NCBI RefSeq assembly: GCF_028640845.1
Contig: NC_080540.1
Coordinates: 97,439,561-97,503,560 of the forward strand
Direction: 5' to 3'
Length of the DNA stretch: 64,000 nt
Origin: Ahaetulla prasina
Taxonomy: Eukaryota > Chordata > Lepidosauria > Squamata > Colubridae
Under the pieces are notes generated by a model, which was not told the DNA's origin, ran no database searches, and was given only the letters and a program-made list of their open reading frames with translations. Positions 35,561 through 46,929 of the stretch are shown one piece after another (within the stretch, counting starts at the first letter, position 1; every line of letters starts with the position of its first letter). The position numbers were made by a program, and so were the translations under genes.

Positions 35561-36652
35561 AGCAGAAATTACATCTGATTCCTGGTATCCCACCTAATCA
35601 ACAGAGTCTCACTTCTGATTTTCCTAGATGACAATTCCTTTGGGTCATGACTGCTGTCACACCTGAAATCTGGGAGGGGACATTTCTAACTCCTGAACTA
35701 CCTCAGACTCCAGAGAAGCAGGTTGAAATCCCAGGCCATAAATCTGGGGAACTCCACTGGCAATCAGCCAGAGAGTCAAGAACCCCAAGTAAAAATACTA
35801 GTACACTTTACTGAGGAAGATAAGCAAGCAGCAATCCCAACTGATCCCTCTAGCTCAGTTTCACAAAGAGGGTCTCATATCTGATTATATTTGGAGCAGG
35901 GCCCTGAAAGACAACTAGATGCCTAAGTTACAATAGCTATTTTCCCATCCCTAACCCAGACTTGTGGCTAGTACCATGCTTGATACAAGGCAAGTCACAT
36001 CTGAGAGAGGACAACAATGTCTTCCCTTCCCTTCCCAACCAAATTTCAGTGATGAATTCAGGAAAAATACCTTCCACTTTCAAGAAGTGTTTCTTTGCTG
36101 TTATAGAAATAAAAACTTGATGTTGTAGTTTGGCAGTTAAATCTAATGAGTAGTGGCTATGCTGGAGGGCTAGAATATAAATTTACCAACATCTGTGCAA
36201 TTAATCTTTGCAAGATGTTTTAAAATTATTCTGAATTCAAAAATATTTTCAGACTTCTGAATCCAAAAATGTAATGGAAGCTAAGAAAAAGAACATGTAC
36301 AGTTAAAAAAATCTTGTATGTGTCATGTCAAGCACAGGAGATAGCTCAACAAACAAATCACAAACTGGAGGGGTGTGTGTGTGTGAAAAGAGACATGCCA
36401 CATATTGAGAAGGTGCTGAATTCTTTCCTCTCTCCATTCCATTGGGATGCTTTCCTGGAAGGAAACTGTCATGAGCATTCTATAGATTGGTTGTTGTCAT
36501 GTCGTGATGATATTTAAATAATTGTGATTGTAACCCTTCATCCTGCTACTGAGAAGAAGCCCCGCTGAATTCAGAGAGACTTACTCCTGGCTCAGTTTGT
36601 TAAGTCTTCCAGGATTCCCATGTCCTGAAACTGATACTCATATACCTTTGAA
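35561..36652. other. Intronic DNA, possibly old CR1 5' material at its left
   Basis: The first few hundred bases may continue the ORF1 relic, with a CCTAATCAACAGAGTCTC-like coding-strand look. Beyond 35900 nothing is recognised. One short (GT)n run lies near 36376. Confidence 0.4.
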
Positions 36653-37760
36653 TGTTTTTTATTTTATTTATTTTGTCACACAGTATATATAAGCATAAGC
36701 ATGTAATAACTATACAATATATAAGCATATATATAAGTATGAGTATGTAATAACTATATTAATTGGATATAATGAAAGGAAACGATAGGACAGGAATGGT
36801 AGGCACACTTGTGCTCTTATGCACATCCCTTACAGACCTCTTAGGAATGGGGTGAGGTCAATAGTAGACAGTTTTTGGTTGAAGCTTTGGGGATTTTGGG
36901 AAGAGACCACAGAGTCAGGTAGTTTATTCCAAGCATTAACAACTCTGTTACTGAAGTCATATTTTCTGCAATCAAGATTGGAGCGGTTCACATTAAGCTT
37001 AAATCTATTGTGTGCTCGTGTGTTGTTGCAATTGAAGCTGAAGTAGTCTTTGACAGGAAGGACATTGTAATAGATGATTCTATGAGTTAAACTCAGGTCA
37101 TGTCAAAGCCGGCGTAGTTCTAAATTTTCTAAACCCAGGATTTCAAGTCTGGTGGCATAAGGTATTTTGTTGTATTCAGAGGAGTGGAGAACTCTTCTTG
37201 TAAAATATTTCAATTGTACTGATGTCAGAAATGTGGTATGGGTTCCAGACAGTCAAGCTGTATTCAAGAATTGGTCTAGCAAATATTTTATATGCTCTGG
37301 TTAGTAGTGTAGTGTTTTTGGAGAAGAAGCTACGCAAGATTAGGTTTAGATTACAAGATTACAACTCTTTTTTGCAAGCGTTTTTTGCAAGGTAGTTGCA
37401 GTGGGCTTTGGCACTTAGATCATTTGATATGAAAACTCCAAGGTCTTTAACCGGGTGGGGGGTCATCTATAAGGTAGTGTCCATCGAGCTTGTATTTAGT
37501 GTTCAGATTCTTTTTTCCAATGTGTAAGACAGAGCATTTGTTGGTTGAGATTTGGAGCTGCCAAGTTTTTGACCATTCCAACATAAAGTCAAGATCTTTT
37601 TGAAGGGTAGCTGTATTGTTGGTGGTGTTAAATAGTTTGACATCGTCAGCAAAGAGAACACAATTACTTGTAATATGGTCACAGAGATCATTAATGTATA
37701 ATATGAAGAGTGTTGGTCCAAGAACGCTGCCTTGGGGAACGCCATTTTGACAGGAACAAA
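36653..37760 (-). mobile_element. LINE (L2/CR1/Jockey-like), RT to 3' end
   Basis: On the minus strand: G-V-P-Q-G-S-V-L-G-P (37743 to about 37714) with I-N-D-L after it, then L-F-A-D-D-V (near 37645). Next is the thumb block with K-D-L-G-V (near 37435), and a C-terminal domain to about 36800. The 3' UTR ends in an A/T-rich tail with ATTTATTTTGTCACA on the plus strand. Frameshifts and stops are numerous. The same family recurs in the same orientation at 59632-60483, about 23 kb away. Clade assignment beyond the Jockey-like superfamily is uncertain. Confidence 0.78.
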
Positions 37761-39310
37761 ATGTTGAGATTAAAAAGAAAATTCCCGCAGTTTTGGCTTT
37801 TCTACTCTTGGCATTCTGCTGTGGGGTGGGGGTGGGAACTCAGTGGGTAAATTATTTTTGTATTGTGATGGAATTTACCTGCAATTTCTGCAAATACAGA
37901 ACCCTTAGCACCTACTGATTGATATTTGAACACGGTCAAAAGGTTGGTGTGACTCGATTACCAAAAAAAACAACATTCCAAACATAGAAAAAGCCTGAAA
38001 AATCCATGAATACAATAAAACATAGGTTCTGTAGGACCATATTTGTTTGGCTTATTTCACATAAATCTTTTGGGGAAGAAGAAAATGTAACACATAGGAA
38101 GTTTCCAATCCAAGTTAGATCATTGGGCAGAATGTTCAAGTTGAGATTTCCCCCCATTTTTTCCCTTTTAGTTACTCTCATATTCTGGACTTCAAATAAT
38201 CAGGCATTTTGCTAAATGGAGTTTTGTAGAAAAGACTGTTGATTGATCACATGAAAAACACATTTTGTGAATCCTGATTATTTGAGACAAGATCAGGAAA
38301 TTCTGTGTACTGGTAAAAATGTCTCATTAACGGCTTTAGTTTTTAAAATTGAATTACAGAAAGAACTGAGAAAAAGGGATGCAAAGATAATGAATCTAAA
38401 TTTAATCTTGGCCTTAGATATCAATAATAGGAAAAGATAGGGCAGATGAATAAGAAACACGCATTAGGCTTGGTAAATAAGGAACAAACCTCGAGTTCAT
38501 TAGCCATTTGATAATTAGATGTTTCTCACTTTTCTAATGGCATTGACTATACCTGCCCTTGATATTATCACACACTTGGGACATGAATTGGGTTTATGAG
38601 AAATGTATAAAAGGTGCTCAGAAAAGATATTTTAATATTTTGCACAGAAAAATCACAGCTCCTGGATTCTTCCTGTTTTAATATGCTTTCAAATGTCCAA
38701 CAGACATAAGAAAATAAAAAAGCCCATAGGTGGGTCTCCCTTGTCAATCTTAATGTCCACCTACATTCTTATTGATATAGAAGATGTTTCAGATGATGGG
38801 CTTAAGCTGAGCATCTCATTTAGTTGGTCCCACAGACTGCTGAAAACTATCACCCCATGGAAGCCACAGCTGAAAATAAAACTTCCTTTGAAAATTTAGC
38901 TCTTCTGCAAATGGATTAAGATTAGCAGGTTAGAGTTTTTTCTATTACTCCTCCCACAAATGAGATTAATGTTAAAACACAAAGAAAAATGATTTTAGCC
39001 ATGACAGTACCAACTATATGATTACAGTATAGCAAAATTTCAACAAGTACATTTTTATTGTTACCACTAATTGATATTCTCTGGCATAAACTCTATAATA
39101 GGAACAATCAAATGGAGAGCAGTATGTGCAGGTAAGTAAAATTTAAAACATCAGCAGAATTTCTAAATCATCTCAAGCATAACAAGGAGAGAGAAATACT
39201 TTATTTTGGACAATGACCAGCCTGTAGAAAGATAAAATACAGTCATCTTGTTCTTTGCATTATTCCTGTCATAATGCAGGATCTACAGTTGAGCTTCTTG
39301 TTAGATTTAA
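37761..39310. other. Intronic DNA without recognised genes
   Basis: About 1.5 kb of AT-rich sequence, with no recognised repeat or coding block. Confidence 0.4.
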
Positions 39311-39646
39311 TGATGGAAGAGACGGACACAGCTCTTTCAGTAACAACAGCTCTTTATTAGCTTCAGTAACAACCGTTCTTTATTAGTAGACCAGTACAAC
39401 AACCTGCTTGTCTGGGAGTGTCTCCTTTTATAGAGGGCTGCCAGACGGCTTAACCAACCAACCAGCTTTAAGTATTTTCCCAGCTTTTTTGGAAGACCTG
39501 AGTGAAGCTCACTCCTTATATGGTACATAACACTTCTTGCTGGCCACTTTGTCCAGTCTGCACCATTCCACATGTCTGCATCTCAAACATTTTGTCAGGT
39601 TTGATGCCCAATGATGTGACATTGAAATCTCAACCGACTTGTCACA
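39311..39646 (-). mobile_element. 3' LTR of an LTR retrotransposon (candidate)
   Basis: Read on the minus strand, the unit begins TGTGACAAGTCGG (39646). It has a TATA-like TATAAAAGGAGAC (near 39432) followed about 50 bases later by AATAAAG polyadenylation signals (two near-identical copies, a short internal duplication), and ends CTTCCATCA at 39311. Directly upstream on the minus strand (39647-39670) lies a purine-rich GAGAAAGGAGGGATCAGAAT, placed as a polypurine tract before a 3' LTR. The order fits U3-R-U5. No flanking target duplication or matching 5' LTR was found here. The family is probably Ty3/Gypsy-like, not proven. Confidence 0.55.
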
Positions 39647-40019
39647 ATTCTGATCCCTCCTTTCTCATCTCGGCTTGGGATCAGCAATGGCAGAGTTGGG
39701 ATCAGTAGTAGCAGAGTTTATCTAGTAAAATATAATAAAGCATTCTTACAAATATGAAAAACGTGAACAAAACATGCAATTCCAAATATCTAAAAATAAA
39801 ATAAATCTAAATAACAAAAAATAATCAGTTAACTTGGTATATTAAAGCTAACATTCATACTCAGGTGCTATAAAATATGGTGTGTGCATTATAATACGTA
39901 ATAAAACAGTATCTAACAGATATGAAATTCTATACAGATTCTGTACTCTCAAAGACAAACCAAGGTTTCCTTTTCATATCTTCAGGCAACATAACAATAT
40001 TTAGAGAGAGACTGTATTG

Positions 40020-40537
40020 CAGGGGTAGTCAACCTTTTTATACTTACCGCCCACTTTTGTATCTCTGTTAGTAATAAAATAATTAAAATTTTCTATCCGC
40101 CCACCGGTTCCACAGTAATGCGCCGTGTATCATCATCTGTGCATGCCTCTTGCGCATCGTGGATTGGGGGGGTGCCGGCTACCAGCTCTGCTTGTCTGTT
40201 ACAGCCGGGTGGTGTGGGGGGAGATTCGCGAGCTATTCTGGGACGAGGCTCTTTTGTTTGCGGTCGCACTATAGTGCCATGTAATTTCACTTACGTAACG
40301 TGAACTAAATTTATGCGTGGACGATACAAATAGTATATTTTCAGAAATTTAAATTGTCATAGGGAATTTTATGAAAACCTAATGAAAACGTTTTCAAATA
40401 ATGCTATGATTTTTTTAAAAAAATCAATTAAATTTTAAAAAAGGAAAGTATTTCAGTATCAGACAAAACCCCTACTGCCCACCATGAAAGCTGGAATGCC
40501 CACTAGTGGGCGGTAGGGACCAGGTTGACTACCACTG
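40020..40537. mobile_element. Non-autonomous hAT element with exact 8-bp TSD
   Basis: The ends CAGGGGTAGTCAACC and GGTTGACTACCACTG are inverted repeats. The flanking 8-mer CTGTATTG occurs exactly on both sides (40012-40019 and 40538-40545). The subterminal CCGCCCAC/GTGGGCGG motifs are also inverted. The interior (518 bp) has no transposase. A second copy in opposite orientation lies at 62587-63098. Confidence 0.88.
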
Positions 40538-40742
40538 CTGTATTGCTTCTACTAGACAGTAGATATCAAAGGTAAAATAAATTTGAATGCATGTTATTTG
40601 AGACACATCATGGTACTTGGAATATATTTCTCAGAAATTTAGACTGAAGAATCTCCACCACTGAGATATATTTATAGGATCCTGTTGCTACAATATATTG
40701 AAGTTGCCCTTGGGTTTTAGAAATAAATAGTTAATTTATTAT

Positions 40743-40828
40743 ATACACTGAGAACTTGTGCAGTGGAGACAAATTCCTTGTGTGTTCCAATCACACTTGG
40801 CCATTAAAGAATTCTATTCTATTCTGTT
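40743..40828 (+). mobile_element. L2-like LINE 3' tail
   Basis: It contains ACACTGAGAACTTGTG, CCAATCACACTTGGCC and ATTAAAGAATTC, followed by (TTCTA)n. This is the same 3' UTR end as at 18770-18845 and, inverted, 4207-4290. Severely 5' truncated (about 85 bases). Confidence 0.85.
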
Positions 40829-42995
40829 AGAGATAAATTGTTTAATTTTTTGTGGGGTATATGTTGCTCCCCAAGATCTAGCAGATATTTGAATATGAAT
40901 ATTTGAATATGCAAAGTTTATCTTGCTGCACACTGTAGAACATACTCCAGATGTGCATTCCAGCTTCCTATAGCATGGAAGACAAACAAGTGTTTGAATA
41001 ATTGGATCTCACGTCCATTTAGCTTATATCTATGAACTTAAAGCACTTTGCAAAAACTGCAATTTTTGCAATTTTTTCTTATAATAATTAATCCATGTGC
41101 ATTATTCTACAAGAGAGCATAACTTCTCAAGCCAATCTGGGTCAGTGCCGCTACAATTACATGGTGCATATAAAGAAGGATTAAAACCTATTTAAATGCC
41201 ATTTTAGGAGGGATGATATGCCAAATTATTCAAAGCTGAAATCAGACTTATATAAATGTTTAACAATTTAGGAGCTCTGTGATCAGGTTTTTCTTAATAT
41301 AGATTATTAAGAATCTATATTAGATTATCAAACTTTTACCTTATATTTATCTTTAGAGTTATAATGATTTTTTCCCCAATAATAGAAGCTAACATCTACT
41401 AATGGAGGATACTTTCATTTGTGGCTATTACAAATTACAGGATGTTTAACATCTACAAAGACAGTATATAACAATGAATTAGGATTAGCTATTTTTCAAT
41501 CAAGTATCAAGATTTGGTTTATATGGGAGAAACTTTCCCCAAAACCAGCATGCTCATCTGCCAATGTGTGTTCTACCTCAACTTAGTTTCTCTCTTAATT
41601 GGATAGCATACATCTTGCTAGTAACATTGAGCAAGCCAATAGATCAATAATTAGAAGGAACATTCTTTTTACCTTTTTATAAACAGAGACCATTATTGCA
41701 AAACCACATTCCCAAGAGAATCTTGCAGTGCTATCTTTATGTGTAAAAAAGGAAAAGTAATACAGGACTCCACCAATCTAATTTCCTATGTATAATTTCT
41801 GTAGTAATAAAATAATTTGTCTGGTGCTTGCGTTTAGCCTGAGATGCACTTCTTGCCTTTGGAAGAGCCATTGTACTCTATAGATGTCAGGTGCTGAAAT
41901 ATTGAATAATTAAATAACGAGGTTGTCTTCCAGCTCCTGGGGTACAAGAAGCCATATTTTCAACACAGCTATTATACGTGGGTATATATTGATATGTGTA
42001 GCATTATATGATTCTTCACTAAAATATGGATTGGATCCAGAACTTTATTCATTCCTGGAAATGACCCTGAGTATAATGGCTCAAAGAATACTTCTATTTG
42101 GTAGTCTTAACTGTCACATCCTTAAGTTTTGCCTAAACCTCCCCAAAGGACTTTTGGGTTCAAATATTACTACAGGGAATATAGGGAAGATTGCCTCCTT
42201 TCCCTATTTAGCTATAAAAACATTTGAATTATGAGAAAGGCTGTCTGTCAAAAGAGAGACAAATCTCTAGGTAGGAAAGAAGAAAAAAGTTGCAATTCCA
42301 TCTCTGTTTTGGACGCCAGGTAGCAAACCTCAAAGATATACCCTAAAGGTACAAAATGAGTTAATGTGTAACTTCCAGGAGGGGCTCAATTATGAAATAA
42401 TCTGGAGTCTCCAGGAACTGTTAACAAGGTAAGCCAGCTGTAAGCTATCTATTAATAAGATCTACCAATGAGGATTTTTTTTTGAAATGAAATAAATTGT
42501 TAATAATGGGTTTCTGTTCTACAGGAAAGAAAAAAAAAGCTTGAGGGTATTGAACAAACAGCTCCACAATGGAAACAAATGAGAGTACATGCAGATGGTG
42601 CTCCATTGTTTCCTTTATTTTAGCCATCACAACAGAGTGTGCTAGAAAAATGTTGCATGTGTTTAAACACGTTCCCACTAAATAGGGCCTGGAAACCAGA
42701 ATCTTTAGCAGATAAGATTTATGGGCTCCAACAGATTAAGAGGATTTCAAGTGCCTCTGGTAATGGTAATGGCAAAGGGTCAAGGCAAATGATATAGCAA
42801 GGGTAGTTTGCTAATGCCTGTACAAACTCTTCAAATAGGATATTAGGAAGATTCATGTGAGGAAAGAGAAAGTTAAAAAAAAATCAAAGGAATCCATCTG
42901 ACTGAATAATGGAAAGAGACATTATTTTAATTTTAGAAATTAGGATAATGCTTTTGATGAAATTGAAGTTGGTTGATAAAATTGATACTAGGGCT
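40829..42995. other. Intronic DNA without recognised genes
   Basis: About 2.2 kb, AT-rich. A small inverted repeat lies near 41296-41330. The open frame at 41923-42234 (103 codons) shows no motif or splice context. Confidence 0.4.
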
Positions 42996-45784
42996 ATGCA
43001 CACTTTGCAAATGATTTAGAAGTCGTTTTAGGAAAAAAATGTTTTTATTCTCATGTGAACTTGTTCTGAAAACCATGGATGAATATGTTAAAAATGTGAC
43101 ATGATAGATGAATCTTATTGCTTCTTTTTTGACAAAGTTACTAGATTAGGAGACCAAGTATAATGAGAATTTCTGAGGTTTTCAGTAAAATTCACCATAG
43201 CTTTTTTCTTTATAAAATAGATTGGGAGTTGTTTGAATAACCATATCCAACATGTGGCCTTTAATGAATTTGTCCATCCATGGAGCAGAGTTTGCAAGGG
43301 GGGCTACCTCAAAGTTTTTGATGGATTCAGCCGTCTTCAGCATTTTTATGTATGCATTAAATAAGGGGACAGAAGGGATACTGAGCAAATTTGCATGACA
43401 CAAAACCTGAAGGGCTGTTACTAACAGCATAGAAGATTGAGTCAGAATTCAAACGGTTCTTATCAGCTTGAACACTGGGCTTTTCCCAGCAAAATGCAGT
43501 TTAACATTAATAAATATTGGGTTATATATTTATATATGAATAATCAGAAATATATATACACAAGATAGATTATGCCTGGCTCAGCAATAGTGTATCTGAG
43601 AAGGATATGTCTACAGATTAAATATGAGCCATCAGTATGTTGCAGCTCCAAAAGAGACAATGCAATCTTGGGCAGATCAACATAGGTTTTGGAGTATCTG
43701 TGGTTCAAGTGTAGGATGAGAGTGAAGGTTCATTCTTTGAGCTTTCCAAATACATTTGGAAACCAACCCACAAGCTATATATAATATATATAGAAAAACA
43801 TTTAATGTAGGATGTCAACCATAAAACTCTTTGTGTGTGTGTATACACATACACACAAATATATATAAATTATATATATATTTAAAGTGTTCACTAAAGG
43901 AGAGATTTATCATTGCACTCAGTAAGGTTAAAATATTATAATGTTTATCTGAATCCCCCACTCAGGTAAAAAAAAATGAAGGTGAAAAATGATAGAACTC
44001 CAAATTAGGTTTGTGATGGATGCTGAAGCACTGTGGGGCCAGAATAGTTGACTTGTTCTATTCCAAAAATATCTCTTGTAAGTATATTTGTCATAGAGTA
44101 ATCTACTAATTCATGATGCTTCTCATGAATTAGGTACTGATATATCTAATGTTCTTGCTGAAATATTCATAGGGCTGACTGCTATTAATCTCCAAATGTC
44201 TTATTCTCTCAGTTTGTGACTTTCAGGTAAATCAGTGATCTGTGATCTGTGACTGCCACAGTAAATGAATGGAAACTGTTGACATCCTGGATCATAGGGT
44301 GGCATCATTTATTAAAAACAACCAAGGCAAATTCAGCCCACAAGTTATAGTGTACTAATTGTCCTGACCCTGCAATTTTGCATTCTTTGGCATGTAACAA
44401 AAATGGGACATTGTAATTGATTTGTGTGCAGGAGCAAGATGAGCCCCTGATTGATTTCTCTCTGCTATTAAAATATTGGTTGATATGCCATATTCTACCA
44501 CCATTGCTAGTCAATTGAAAAGACTTTGAGCAGAAATGCTGGAGGAGTCCAGCATCCATGAATCATCAGAAATGCCATAAATAGAACTGAGATAACCAGA
44601 GTGAGAAGTAGCAATACATATGAACATCTAATGTGGGGAAATCCTGGGTTACCACATTTGAGCTGCAAAAATTCAAACAATTACTAAGTGTCAATAAGAA
44701 GTTAGACTTTTGTTCACCGCTTTGTTCCAATATAGTAGTCTGGCAGTCGTAGAAAGTACCATGAAGTCTAAAATTGCCTAAATTCACTGAAGATTTGGGG
44801 AAGAATGAGGCTGTGTTTTCTAAGCTACGAACACATAACTCTATGAATTGGTGGTACAACATGATAGAAGTATCATAATATGTGTGCTTTCTTCTGTGTT
44901 GGTTGTCTCTTAGGCACCAGGAGAAAATATTGTTTTCTGTTATATTTACCATGGTGCCTTGGAGTACCATGAAGATGTTTCTACTGATTTTGACTTCTTT
45001 TCTATCAGTGATATTCTTACTGTTGTTTTTTGTTCTATTTTTAATTGCCTGCTTACATTTATAAGACCACTGGCAGAGAAGGCCAGGTTGGATAAATATA
45101 TTTCCAGCTCTGTCTAACTAACACAAAAGTAATTTTTTCAAATCTATAACTTTTGAGGACATCACTTTCAAATTCTTCTTGCAGCAGGACTGGAAACAAT
45201 TGAGATCCTAGATCACCTCTCTCAGCTCTTCTCTTCCTCTCGGGTGAAGTCAAGCGGCGTCTCTCCTCCTTCTCGCGCCCCCTTCTCCGCCACTCCCCCT
45301 TCTCTGCCTCCTCCTCTTGCGTTGCCGCCTCCCATTTTCAGAATGGGAGTGAACAAAAAAAAATCGGGACTTTTTGGAATTGCTGTGGGACGCGGGAAAA
45401 ATTATTAAAAAGCGGGACTGTCCCACCAAAAGCAGGACGTCTGGTCACTATATACTATCCAGATGAGTGGGATGCAATTCACTGAGAACTGAATCCCAGT
45501 CATCTGGATCAGGGGTCTCCAACCTTGGTCCCTTTAAGAGTTGTGGACTTCAACTCCCAGAGTTCTTCAGCCAGCTTTGAAGTCCACAAGTCTTAAAGGG
45601 ACCAAGGTTGGAGATTCCTGATCTGAATAGAACCCAGTTGGGAAAGCTGTTCTAGACAAATGTAGTTTAAGGCAGATTTATGTGTGTGTATGTACTTTAC
45701 CATGCCTAATGTCTCTATTGCTTATTGCTGTTTAGTTGAACAGTGAAGGGGCAATTTCCCTCTTTCATTATCCCCTATGCTAAT
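42996..45784 (+). repeat. Duplicated block A (partner of 48624-52660)
   Basis: From ATGCACACTTTGCAAATG at 42996 to CTATGCTAAT at 45784 the sequence recurs almost unchanged at 48624-52660, same orientation. A is colinear with B except that B carries an extra 1.24 kb between A positions 43550 and 43551. Differences are few substitutions, microsatellite length, and, in 45230-45440, many homopolymer-length changes. At the right end A gives way to a Ty3/Gypsy LTR, whereas B continues into unique sequence. Confidence 0.95.
45510..45620. mobile_element. Palindromic hAT-like MITE with 8-bp TSD
   Basis: It begins CAGGGGTCTCCAACCTTGG and ends in the complementary AAGGTTGGAGATTCCTG, so almost the whole 111 bp can fold on itself. 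The flanking ATCTGGAT (45502-45509) and ATCTGAAT (45621-45628) match at 7 of 8. It is duplicated with block A at 52387-52496. Confidence 0.85.
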
Positions 45785-45962
45785 TGTTATGTATCTTTAA
45801 ATGTTTTGGCGGGAAACAAGCACGTTGCTGATTGGTTGAAGCCGCCGGTTAAACAGTATATAAGGAGAGGTTTTTCCCCAGCCAGGTTGCTGGGTTCACC
45901 CTATATTAAAGAGCTGTTGTCACTACCCTGGTCTCCAGCCTCGTTACTTCCCGAACTTAACA
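45785..45962 (+). mobile_element. 5' LTR of Ty3/Gypsy element
   Basis: It starts TGTTATGTATC and ends CTTAACA, the TG...CA form. It contains a TATA box, CAGTATATAAGG, at 45853-45864, and an ATTAAAG polyadenylation-like signal downstream, then pyrimidine-rich U5. Directly after it, CTGGCGACGAAGGTGGGA (45963-45980) occupies the primer-binding-site position. The tRNA was not identified. Confidence 0.8.
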
Positions 45963-46059
45963 CTGGCGACGAAGGTGGGATCTCGAGGCTAAGGAGCACC
46001 AGAACCGAGCTGAAGCACGGAAGAACCGAACCCAGCAAACCCAGGGCAGAAACGCGGAG

Positions 46060-46700
46060 ATGGCCAGTTACACTCCGCCCGCGCCCTTTGACCCAGCCAG
46101 AGAGAAATGGGGAACGTACATGACCCGTTTCGAAAGCTTCCTAGAAGCAAACGAACTGCAAGGAGTTCCAGACAACCGCAAAAGGGCATACTTTTTGAGC
46201 CACTGCGGTCCCGAGGTCATCGACATCGCGGAAGCCCTGGCAGAGCCAACGCCGGTACAATCGGTATCGTGGCAAACTCTGCAAACACTGCTAAAAACCA
46301 TTTCGCGCCAACGCCGTCCAAATCGTCGGCGTTTTGAATTTGGAGGCGCCGACAGCAAGAGGAGAATCCATCGGCGACTACATGGCCGCCCTGCGGAAAG
46401 CCTCCAAAGACTGTGGGTACCGAGACCTGGACGAGGCGCTGCTGGAGCAACTCATCCGTGGGGTCAGAGACATGCGTTTGCGGGCGGCTGCTATCAAAAG
46501 CAATCTAACGCTGGCAAACGCCTGGACGAAGCCAGAGCGCATGAAATGTCCACCCAAGCGGCGGAGACCCTGCAAAGCCACTCACACGGCGAGCACAAAA
46601 TCAACCCCGTGCACCAGAAGAGATCCAGACCGAATCCGACGGTGAGGATGAGGAAGGGTTTGCCGAACCGAGAAAGGCAAAGAAGACCGGGACGAATGCG
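46060..46700 (+). pseudogene. Ty3/Gypsy gag remnant, frameshifted
   Basis: The frame opens at 46060 with MASYTPPAPFDPAREKW and a capsid-like helical region including FLSHCGPEVIDIAEAL, typical of vertebrate Gypsy Gag. It continues in a second frame (LEAPTARGESIGDYMAAL, LLEQLIRGVRDMRLR near 46340-46490) and in others toward a Cys-rich nucleocapsid-like stretch near 46700-46790. At least two frameshifts break it. Gag normally assembles the cytoplasmic retrotransposon particle. This copy cannot. Confidence 0.8.
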
Positions 46701-46929
46701 GAAGTTGCGGAGGTCAACACCAGCGCCAACACTGCAAGTTCAAGGACGCTACATGTCGGCGGTGCGAGAAGAAGGGCACCTAGCTCAAGTCTGTCGAGCT
46801 CCCCAACCTTCCGCCGAAAATTCAAATCGGCCAATCAGAGCGCGGATCGGCAAGGCGACCCGTGATTGGCTCAAACAAAAAGGCGCGAACTCAATCAAAC
46901 GACGGTGATCATAGGCGCGCCACAACCGA

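Noticed and set aside
41923..42234. 103-codon + strand frame as a candidate exon
   Set aside because: No recognisable family, no paired splice sites and high AT; likely chance.
43852..43890. TATA-rich stretches as promoters
   Set aside because: They are AT dinucleotide repeats within the intron with no associated start or CpG-rich region.
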